NCBI GenBank assembly: GCA_012735215.1
Contig: JAAYHX010000002.1
Span: forward strand, 51,693-115,692
Direction: 5' to 3'
Source: Tissierellia bacterium
Lineage (GTDB): Bacteria; Bacillota; Clostridia; Tissierellales; Tepidimicrobiaceae
DNA length: 64,000 bases
Shown piece after piece: positions 57,383 through 64,000 of the stretch; the stretch's first letter is position 1, and the number at the start of each line of letters is the position of its first letter. The position numbers were made by a program, and so were the translations under genes. The notes below the pieces were generated by a model that saw only the letters and a program-made list of their open reading frames with translations, did no database searches and was not told where the DNA came from.

Positions 57383-57742
57383 ATGAAGGACATTGAAAGC
57401 TGCGAACAAACCGTTATACATGAGGATATAATTGATTCTGTAAGGAAAAACATGCCTGATGAGGAAGTCCTCTATGACCTTGCAGAATTATTCAAGGTGT
57501 TTGGCGATTCAACTAGGGTAAAAATCCTTTGGGCCTTAGGGGAATCAGAAATGTGTGTATGCGACATAGCTGCATTGCTTAATATGACTCAGTCAGCCAT
57601 TTCTCATCAGTTGAGAATCTTAAAACAGGCTAGACTAGTTAAAAATAGAAGAGGGGGTAAGGTTGTCTATTATTCCTTGGACGATGACCATGTAAGAAGC
57701 ATATTTGATCAAGGGCTAATTCATATTAAAGAAGTTAAATAG
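57383..57742 (+). CDS. ArsR/SmtB metal-sensing repressor, CadC-like
   Basis: This 119-aa winged-helix repressor has the alpha-3 metal motif EMCVCDIA (two Cys, as in CadC/ArsR), an N-terminal Cys in ESCEQTVIH, and the recognition helix TQSAISHQLRIL. ATG at 57383 after AAGGGGGATT is preferred over an in-frame ATG at 57344 that lies in the operator. It should release DNA on Cd, Pb or Zn and derepress the ATPase 12 bases downstream. Confidence 0.92.
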   Translation: MKDIESCEQTVIHEDIIDSVRKNMPDEEVLYDLAELFKVFGDSTRVKILWALGESEMCVCDIAALLNMTQSAISHQLRILKQARLVKNRRGGKVVYYSLDDDHVRSIFDQGLIHIKEVK

Positions 57743-57754
57743 GGGGTCGACATA

Positions 57755-59872
57755 ATGGCGTCTACTACTAAAAGACAATTATTATTGGAAGGATTAGGAT
57801 GTGCCAGTTGCGCAGTCAAAATAGAAGATGAAATAAATAAACTAGATGGTATTCATGCCACAATGAACTTCATGGCTAAGACCCTCACGGTGGAAGCCAG
57901 TGATGATTATGATTTTGATGATGTATTGCAGAAAATAGTATATATTGTTCATAGTTATGAACCCCATGTAAAGGTTATAGATAGCTTTCTAGAAGAAGAC
58001 CATCAAGAAGAGGGTTATCATCATCATGAAGATAGTGATTACAGAGAGGCAGTATTGAGAATAGGCATAAGCGGAATCCTATTCATTTTGGCCTTAGCTT
58101 TAAAGCTGCCCTCCTGGTTAGAGCTTGCTCTGTTTCTAGCTGCATATTTAATAATAGGCGGGGATGTATTATTAAGGGCTGCTAAAAATATCAGTAGGGG
58201 CCAGGTATTTGATGAGAACTTTCTAATGGGCATAGCAACCATTGGTGCATTTTTAATAGGGGAGTATCCAGAAGGGGTTGCAGTTATGCTATTCTATCAA
58301 ATTGGAGAACTATTCCAGGATATGGGGGTAAATCGTTCCAGAAGATCCATTAAGGAGCTTATGGATATAAGGCCTGATTATGTAAATCTTAAAGTTGGAA
58401 AGGATCTAATTATTGTATCCCCTGAAGAAGTAAAAGTGGGAGATATAATAGTTGTAAAGCCTGGAGAGAAGATTCCCCTTGACGGTATAGTTTTAGAAGG
58501 CCACTCTACAGCTGATACATCAGCTTTAACTGGAGAGTCGATTCCTAGGGACTTAAGCCCAGGAAGCACTGCCTTAAGTGGATTTATAAACAAGAATGGA
58601 GTTCTTACCATTGAGGTAAGCAAGAGATTTAGCGAATCCACTGTGGCTAAGATATTGGACTTGGTTCAAAACGCAGGCAGCAGAAAAGCTCCTACAGAAA
58701 AGTTTATCACAAAATTTGCAAGGTATTACACTCCTGTAGTTGTATTTGCAGCCTTAGGAATTGCACTAATTCCACCCCTAATTCTAAAGGAGGCCGCCTT
58801 TAACCAGTGGATATATAGGGCATTAATATTCTTGGTTATATCCTGCCCCTGTGCCTTGGTAATCTCTATACCCCTAGGGTTTTTTGGAGGTATCGGTGGA
58901 GCCTCTAAGAGGGGGATACTGGTTAAAGGAAGCAACTTTCTAGAAGCCTTAAACAATGTGGAAACTGTGGTTTTTGATAAGACTGGGACTCTTACAAAGG
59001 GAGTTTTCCATGTTACAGAAGTCCTACCCCAAAGCACCTTCACTGAAGAAGAGATAGTAGAATGTGCGGCCTATGCAGAGTCTTTTTCCAATCATCCCAT
59101 AGCTACTTCCATATTGGCTGAATATGGTGGGGAAATCGAAAAGGATAGTATCACTGACTATGAAGAAATACCTGGACATGGAATTAAGGTGCAGGTTGAC
59201 GGCAAGGAAGTATTAGTAGGGAATGCTAAGCTGATGGCAAGGGAAAATATAGATTATGAAATGAAGGACTCAATTGGCACCCTTGTCCATGTGGCAATTG
59301 ATAGGGAATATGCTGGATCAATAGTAATATCTGATGAGATAAAAGAGGATTCTAGGTCTGCAATTAGACAGTTAAAGGATCTTGGCATAAAGAGAACAGT
59401 TATGTTAACTGGTGATGCATATATGGTTGCAGAAAGAGTCGGCAAAGAGTTAGAGATAGATGAGATATATTCAGAGCTATTGCCAACGGATAAGGTAGAA
59501 AAACTTGAAGCAATTGATAGGGACAAGTCAGCTAAAGGGAAACTGGTATTTGTAGGAGACGGTATCAATGATGCACCTGTTCTTGCTAGGGCAGATATAG
59601 GAATAGCCATGGGAGGCTTAGGTTCTGACGCAGCCATCGAAGCTGCCGATGTGGTAATTATGACAGATGAGCCATCTAAAATAGCCACAGCTATTAAAAT
59701 TGCTAGGAAGACCCAGAAGATAGTATGGCAAAATATAATATTTGCCATAGGTATCAAGCTCCTGTTCTTAGGTATGGGGGCTTTGGGAATTGCAACCATG
59801 TGGGAGGCAGTATTTGCAGACGTGGGAGTGGCTGTTATTGCAATACTCAATTCCTTAAGGGCCATGAAATAG
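57755..59872 (+). CDS. heavy-metal P1B-type ATPase (Cd/Zn/Pb efflux)
   Basis: This 705-aa pump has an N-terminal HMA domain with GCASC, a His/Glu-rich linker (EEGYHHHEDSD), the transmembrane metal motif SCPCALVISIP, phosphorylation site DKTGTLTKG, HP locus SNHPIATS, and GDGINDAPVLARADIG. The CPC motif and linker suit Zn/Cd/Pb specificity (ZntA/CadA group). It is cotranscribed with the CadC-like sensor. Confidence 0.94.
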   Translation: MASTTKRQLLLEGLGCASCAVKIEDEINKLDGIHATMNFMAKTLTVEASDDYDFDDVLQKIVYIVHSYEPHVKVIDSFLEEDHQEEGYHHHEDSDYREAVLRIGISGILFILALALKLPSWLELALFLAAYLIIGGDVLLRAAKNISRGQVFDENFLMGIATIGAFLIGEYPEGVAVMLFYQIGELFQDMGVNRSRRSIKELMDIRPDYVNLKVGKDLIIVSPEEVKVGDIIVVKPGEKIPLDGIVLEGHSTADTSALTGESIPRDLSPGSTALSGFINKNGVLTIEVSKRFSESTVAKILDLVQNAGSRKAPTEKFITKFARYYTPVVVFAALGIALIPPLILKEAAFNQWIYRALIFLVISCPCALVISIPLGFFGGIGGASKRGILVKGSNFLEALNNVETVVFDKTGTLTKGVFHVTEVLPQSTFTEEEIVECAAYAESFSNHPIATSILAEYGGEIEKDSITDYEEIPGHGIKVQVDGKEVLVGNAKLMARENIDYEMKDSIGTLVHVAIDREYAGSIVISDEIKEDSRSAIRQLKDLGIKRTVMLTGDAYMVAERVGKELEIDEIYSELLPTDKVEKLEAIDRDKSAKGKLVFVGDGINDAPVLARADIGIAMGGLGSDAAIEAADVVIMTDEPSKIATAIKIARKTQKIVWQNIIFAIGIKLLFLGMGALGIATMWEAVFADVGVAVIAILNSLRAMK

Positions 59873-59935
59873 AGGATTTCTATAATATCTCTAAAGAGAA
59901 CTTCTGATTCATATATAGACTAGATATTAACCATA

Positions 59936-59983
59936 AAGCATACTAGCAAAGTTGATTCTTATAATTGCTAGTATGCTTTTTTT
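59936..59983 (+). terminator. terminator of the metal ATPase operon
   Basis: AAGCATACTAGCAA (59936-59949) pairs perfectly with 59965-59978, followed by seven Ts. The left arm is also the left end of repeat copy 3. Confidence 0.88.
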
Positions 59984-60214
59984 CTAAATTCACTAATACA
60001 TAATCTATAATCCCCAGCCCTCCGCTTGCCAAATTTGTTAAGCTAGCTACTGGGAAAATCCATTTGCAAAACTACTTCCCTTTTAGTTGCAAATCTTTTT
60101 GATTTTCCTTTGGGGTTGCTTTCTATAAATTACTACAGAGTCGGACTTAATGCTTTATAATTATAGCTAGATATTAAAAAATTATTGATGAAGGTTCTAG
60201 CTTTGCTAATATAC
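59938..60214. repeat. diverged third copy of the fold-back repeat
   Basis: Outer ends GCATACTAGCAAAG and CTTTGCTAATATAC are imperfectly complementary and match the outer arms of copies 1 and 2. Inside, CCCTCCGCTTG, AAATTTGTTAAG, GGAAAATCCATTTGCAA, TTGCAAATC...GATTTTCC and GAGTCGGA follow the same order as copy 1. It fills most of the 368-bp gap between convergent genes. Confidence 0.6.
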
Positions 60215-60240
60215 TTGTAATTAGACTAGGCAACAATAGA

Positions 60241-61134
60241 CTACTCAATAACATTAATCAGTGTACCAATCTTTTCTATATAGCACTCCACCACATCTCC
60301 AGCATTCAAGAACTTTGGTGGATTGTATCCCATACCAACCCCTTCAGGAGTGCCTGTCATGATTATATCTCCAGCCCTTAGGGTAAGGCCTTTAGATAAA
60401 TCCGAGATTATATAAGGAATATCAAAGAGCAACTTGTTGGTATTAGATCTTTGTCGAATCTCTCTATTAACCTTACATACTATCTCCAATTCTACAGGAA
60501 ATCCTATTTCAGACTTGTGCACAATCCATGGTCCTAATGGAGTGAAAGTGTCCAAACTTTTACCCTTAAACCATTGTATATGCTTCTTTTGTATATCTCT
60601 GGCTGAAATATCGTTTCCTATGGTATATCCAAATATGTATTCTTCTGCTTCCTCTGGAGATATATCCTTTCCATCCTTGCCAATTACAAGGGCTAATTCT
60701 ACTTCATAATCTATGTCTACAGTATAATCCTTAGGAATTACTACCTTATCCCTATGCCCTATGGCAGGATCTGCTATCTTAGTGAAATAAATTGGATGTT
60801 TAGGTATAGCATCACTTCCTGTAGGCAGGCTTTGAACTTCCATGGCATGTTCAGCGTAATTCTTGCCTAGGCAAAATACATTCCTCCTTGGATAGGGTAT
60901 AGGAGCAGTTATTTTTATATTATCTAGAGCAATACCTTCATCTACAGCTTCAAGAGATTCTTTTAATCTTGGAATTAGGCTATCAGAGTATATTTCAATA
61001 AACTTCAATAGGTTATTTGGCACTTCCAGATTCATCTTTTCTAACAGGACCTTCATGGGGACAACCATCCCTTTGTCTTCCTTTATAACCCCATAATTTT
61101 CCTGCCCATCTACTATGTAGGTTACAAATTTCAT
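60241..61134 (-). CDS. fumarylacetoacetate hydrolase family protein
   Basis: This 297-aa protein has the FAH fold: FCLGKNYAEHA, the metal ligands in VDIDYEVELALVIGK, GYTIGNDISARD and GDIIMTGTPEGVGMGY. Family members are hydrolases, decarboxylases or oxaloacetate tautomerases. The exact reaction is not clear. AAAGAGGTGG precedes ATG. It lies downstream of the VIT1 gene on the same strand but a hairpin separates them. Confidence 0.9.
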   Translation of the reverse strand: MKFVTYIVDGQENYGVIKEDKGMVVPMKVLLEKMNLEVPNNLLKFIEIYSDSLIPRLKESLEAVDEGIALDNIKITAPIPYPRRNVFCLGKNYAEHAMEVQSLPTGSDAIPKHPIYFTKIADPAIGHRDKVVIPKDYTVDIDYEVELALVIGKDGKDISPEEAEEYIFGYTIGNDISARDIQKKHIQWFKGKSLDTFTPLGPWIVHKSEIGFPVELEIVCKVNREIRQRSNTNKLLFDIPYIISDLSKGLTLRAGDIIMTGTPEGVGMGYNPPKFLNAGDVVECYIEKIGTLINVIE

Positions 61135-61252
61135 ATAACCACCTCTTTCAACTTATGTAATATACCTATATAATAACATATATAGTATGAATTTTTGCAC
61201 AAATCATTTTTACAGCCCTTGACTGCAAGATTTTTAGAGAGTTTATCTTACA

Positions 61253-61293
61253 AATAATGAGCAACAGCTAAGGGGCTGTTGCTCATTATTTTT
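61253..61293. terminator. perfect 16-bp hairpin downstream of the VIT1-type gene
   Basis: AATAATGAGCAACAGC (61253-61268) and its complement (61275-61290) flank TAAGGG. On the minus strand it ends the VIT1-type transcript. T-rich sequence follows on both strands. Confidence 0.82.
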
Positions 61294-61301
61294 TAACCAT
61301 A

Positions 61302-62189
61302 TTAAACATCAATGCCTAAGAAGTGTTTTACTAATATACCTATTACAAAGGATAGGACAGCTACAGAAAGGCTTATGGTAGCCATCTCTATAAATCTCTT
61401 CTTAAAGGGCAGGTCCTTTGCTACAGATATATAATAGGTAAATGCTAATATAATCAATACAACAATAAATAGCATAGCCACTAGTGCATGTATATACTTA
61501 TGGCTAGGAAACAATATATAGGGCAGTACTAGCAAGATTACTGCAAAGATGTACATAATTCCAGTATACAGTGCAGATTTTTTTGCATTAGAATCACCTT
61601 CAGAACGAGCAGATAAGTACTCTGATGATGCCATGGACAGTGTTGCAGATATGCCAGTTATCAATCCTGATAGAGCTACCAGCCTGTTGTTTTGTAAGGC
61701 GAAACTCAATCCTGCTAGGGTTCCTGTTAGTTCTACCAAGGCATCATTTAAACCTAAAACCATTGAGCCAACATATTGGAGCCTTTCCTCGTCAAGCATT
61801 TCTATTAGTTCATGTTCATGTTTTTGTTCATCAGCATATATTTTACTAGCAATAGGAACTTCCTCTGCTAATTGGTTGTATATGTCTTTAGATATTCCCT
61901 CGTTCTTTTCCATTATCTTTATGACAAATGTGTATCCCAAAATTATACTCAAAAAAGAATATAGTAAGACTTTCATCCTTTGGGGTTTAGGATTCCTTCC
62001 GGTATATTTGCTCCAAATTTTACTATGGTATCCCTCTTCTTGACCAATACGCTGTAACAATTCCTTGTCTGATTCCTTTTTCACTCTTTTTGATAAGTTC
62101 ATATAGATAGCCTGTTCCGTAACCTCTTTTTGCTGAAGTTTACGGATGATCTGTTTGGTGTTTTCTGAAATTGTCATGCTGTCTGCCAA
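61302..62189 (-). CDS. VIT1/CCC1-family Fe/Mn transporter with N-terminal ferritin-like domain
   Basis: This 295-aa protein has a rubrerythrin-like N-terminal helical bundle (about 1-130; EQAIYMNLSKRV, IGQEEGYHSKIW, ADEQKHEHELIEML) fused to a five-segment VIT1/CCC1 membrane domain (GLNDALVELTGTLAGLSFAL, ATLSMASSEYLSARSE). This erythrin-VIT fusion is a known bacterial iron or manganese transporter architecture. It starts at TTG, with AGGAGG seven bases upstream; the in-frame ATG at 62177 is too far from that site. Confidence 0.88.
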   Translation of the reverse strand: MADSMTISENTKQIIRKLQQKEVTEQAIYMNLSKRVKKESDKELLQRIGQEEGYHSKIWSKYTGRNPKPQRMKVLLYSFLSIILGYTFVIKIMEKNEGISKDIYNQLAEEVPIASKIYADEQKHEHELIEMLDEERLQYVGSMVLGLNDALVELTGTLAGLSFALQNNRLVALSGLITGISATLSMASSEYLSARSEGDSNAKKSALYTGIMYIFAVILLVLPYILFPSHKYIHALVAMLFIVVLIILAFTYYISVAKDLPFKKRFIEMATISLSVAVLSFVIGILVKHFLGIDV

Positions 62190-62373
62190 TATTCTACCTC
62201 CTATTTTTATTACTTATAAACTTATACCCATTTGTTAATTATAATACACAGTATCCATGTTGTCACTATGGTATCCATCATTTACAACAGCTAGATTCTT
62301 TTTAATTTGACGTATAATAATAAACATAGGGCATTACTATACTCATATAAAATCAAAATAGGAGAAGTATAAA

Positions 62374-62643
62374 ATGAAGAAAAAATCAAGATGGGCTTTT
62401 AAAGGATCCCTTTTAAATGTATGGCAGTATCGAAAGCTATTGTCCCAATCCATAAAGGCGTGGAAGGATGGGAGCTATAGAAAGATATCCAGGAAATCAA
62501 TTATTATGATAATAATTTGGCTCATCTATTTCATAGCACCAACGGATGTAATCACAGATGCTATACCAGTGTTGGGCTTAGTTGATGATGCTACAATTCT
62601 AGCATTTGCAATAAGGCAAATAAAAAAGGACCTAAACTTCTAG
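62374..62643 (+). CDS. DUF1232 (YkvA-like) small membrane protein
   Basis: This 89-aa protein has one hydrophobic segment with the DUF1232 signature WLIYFIAPTDVITDAIPVLG followed by DDATILAFAI. The N-terminus is basic. Function unknown. AGGAGAAG precedes ATG. A hairpin after its stop is shared with the convergent YmaF gene. Confidence 0.85.
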   Translation: MKKKSRWAFKGSLLNVWQYRKLLSQSIKAWKDGSYRKISRKSIIMIIIWLIYFIAPTDVITDAIPVLGLVDDATILAFAIRQIKKDLNF

Positions 62644-62680
62644 GCAGCATACTATAGTTAAAGTATGCTGCCTATACTTT
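62642..62680. terminator. bidirectional hairpin between convergent genes
   Basis: AGGCAGCATACT (62642-62653) pairs with AGTATGCTGCCT (62662-62673). ATACTTTAA follows on the plus strand. Confidence 0.75.
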
Positions 62681-63122
62681 AATCCCCAGTTGGATCATCA
62701 ATGAGGGTGGCTAGTATAAATTCGTGAAAGTGATCAGCATCTATTGTAGTTCTTCCTTCTGCAAAGTGTACGTGCCTACCATCACCTACCAAGATAGCAG
62801 GACCTGTCTCAACTCCTAGTTCATGAAGATGACCTTCAGTGAAATCGGTATTTGTGTAAATTACGTGTATATGACCTCCTGAAGCTAGTGGAATTGCTTC
62901 ACTAGTAACCCCTGCAAAGCGATGGTTGTGCTCCCTATTTTTTGGACCAGCAATCCTTGTGCTTCCAAGAAACTCATGAACATGGCTTTGAACAGGCCTT
63001 TTGTCTTTATCCTTATCTTTTTTATCCTTTTTATCCTTGTCCTTATTTTTGTCTGGCAGAAGATCCTCTGGGAAAAGATCATCAGGCAAAAGTCTTTTTG
63101 TTATATTGCTTTCATTCGTCAT
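62679..63122 (-). CDS. YmaF family His-rich protein
   Basis: This 147-aa protein has four or five spaced His motifs (HVHEF, HNHRFAG, HIHVIYT, HLHELG, HVHFAEG, HFHEFIL), the YmaF family pattern, probably metal-binding. The first 45 residues are a low-complexity Asp/Lys stretch (DKDKKDKKDKD) absent from a minimal domain. No signal peptide is seen. GGAGGTGAAC precedes ATG. Function unknown. Confidence 0.85.
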   Translation of the reverse strand: MTNESNITKRLLPDDLFPEDLLPDKNKDKDKKDKKDKDKDKRPVQSHVHEFLGSTRIAGPKNREHNHRFAGVTSEAIPLASGGHIHVIYTNTDFTEGHLHELGVETGPAILVGDGRHVHFAEGRTTIDADHFHEFILATLIDDPTGD

Positions 63123-63320
63123 AGCATGTTCACCTCCTTGTACTATATAATATTCAGGCTTGTTTCATTGGTGATAGTAAGTTAATGGGAAACTTGTTTT
63201 TATGCAGATTCTATTGTTTTAGGGAGTTGATATGGTATAAAATAATGTTATATAATATATAGTTTGTTCTATAGAATTAAGAATGGAATATATGACATGA
63301 TGAATCAAGGAGGAATTAAA

Positions 63321-64000
63321 TTGGCATTAAAAAAGAGTGACTTGTATAGTAAAATCTGGCAGATGTGTGATGAATTAAGAGGTGGAATGGATGCCTCTCA
63401 ATATAAAGATTATGTTCTTACCCTCTTATTCGTAAAATATGTTACTGATAAATCCTATAATGACCCTAATGCCTTGACAATCATACCTGAAGGTGGAAGC
63501 TTTTATGACATGGTTAAACTTAAAGGAAACAAGGATATTGGAGATGGGATGAACAAAATCATACATAGATTAGCAGAGGCTAATGATTTAGTAGGTGTAA
63601 TTACCTTAGCTGATTTTAATGATGATGATAAGCTGGGAAGAGGAAAGGAAAAGGTTGATAGGCTTACTAAGCTAATAGCCATCTTTGAAAACCTTAATTT
63701 CAGTAAGAATAGGGCTGATGGGGACGATATAGACTTAAAAGCTTATGAACCAGCTATGAGACATTTAATCGATAGCTATATTGATGCTGAAGAAAGCAAG
63801 AAGATATCTGCATTTGAGGAGAGCACTTTAGTTGAATTGATAGTGAACAAAGGAATAAGTGCAATAGACCAACTACCTGAAAATATTAAAAAGAACAAGG
63901 AAGCCACAGCAGCCACAATAGAGAACAATGTAAGACGCTTAATTGTAGAGAAAAGCCCTACTGACCCTAAATATTACGAGAGGATGTCTGTGCTGTTAGA
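63321..64000 (+). pseudogene. chimeric type I restriction gene: HsdM N-terminus joined to HsdR C-terminus (partial at window end)
   Basis: The frame opens at TTG (63321) after CAAGGAGG and stays open to the window end. Residues 1-136 match the N-terminal helical domain of the type I methyltransferase HsdM (LRGGMDASQYKDYVLTLLFVKYVTD, FENLNFSKNRADGDD). The expected HsdM continuation ILGDAYEYLMRHF, then the catalytic NPPY region, is replaced. From AYEPAMRHLIDSYI onward the sequence matches the C-terminal domain (DUF3387-like) of the HsdR restriction subunit (ESTLVELIVNKG, NNVRRLIVEKSPTDPKYYERMS). The joint falls at the similar AYE-x-x-MRH sequences, as if recombination deleted the rest of hsdM, hsdS and most of hsdR. 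It may be inactive. Confidence 0.7.

Noticed and set aside
59254..59865. Long open frame on the minus strand opposite the P-type ATPase
   Set aside because: It is antisense to a clearly conserved ATPase, Ser/Ile-rich, without a ribosome site or family motif; the same holds for 40728-41339 and 42261-42938 opposite purL.

Overview
The window comes from an AT-rich, strictly anaerobic Firmicute of the clostridial type, most likely an amino-acid fermenter near the Tissierellales/Peptostreptococcales (inference). The clues are Rex, a three-subunit [FeFe] hydrogenase, indolepyruvate:ferredoxin oxidoreductase with phosphate butyryltransferase and butyrate kinase, NAD-type glutamate dehydrogenase, formate-THF ligase, DUF3842 and DUF2935 proteins, and a possible selenoprotein. 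No tRNA, rRNA, CRISPR array or transposase was seen.

Layout. 1-2.8 kb: the 3' end of tsaD, a hairpin with DnaA-box-like sequences, and an ABC-F ATPase. 3-12 kb: rex, then a sigma-54 activator followed by a canonical -24/-12 promoter and iorA-iorB-ptb-aminotransferase-buk. That set can turn an amino acid into acyl-CoA, acyl-phosphate and ATP. 12-18 kb: gdhA with a candidate Rex box, an acetyltransferase, an 8-oxoguanine glycosylase, a DUF554 protein and CIRCE-groES-groEL. 18-24 kb: two ECF sigma/anti-sigma pairs on opposite strands, around a small TOBE/Mop gene with two in-frame TGA codons and a ferredoxin-type aldo/keto reductase. 24-34 kb: small transport and metabolic genes, guaB-guaA, and two copies of a 260-bp fold-back repeat. 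34-38 kb: hydrogenase. 38-51.5 kb: a purine operon, purC-L-E-F-M-N-H-D, with two tandem guanine/ykkC-type (probably PRPP) riboswitches, then fhs. 51.7-60 kb: a DUF368 protein, a Bce-type two-component system and ABC transporter, and a CadC-like repressor with a P-type metal ATPase. 60-64 kb: an FAH-family enzyme, a VIT1-type transporter, DUF1232 and YmaF proteins, and a type I restriction gene that looks like an hsdM-hsdR chimera cut by the window end.

Main result. All three glutamine amidotransferases of purine synthesis lie here, and each has lost its glutaminase nucleophile. GuaA has Gly at residue 74 where the GICYG Cys belongs. PurL has Gly at residue 1088 of its GICNG motif and also lacks the catalytic His. 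PurF begins Met-Ser-Gly instead of Met-Cys-Gly and has an altered glutamine site. The synthetase and transferase halves keep their motifs. The simplest reading is purine synthesis fed by free ammonia, which fits an ammonia-producing amino-acid fermenter.

Second result. The TOBE/Mop gene reads through two TGA codons four codons apart (UxxxU) with normal Mop sequence on both sides, which makes it a candidate new selenoprotein.
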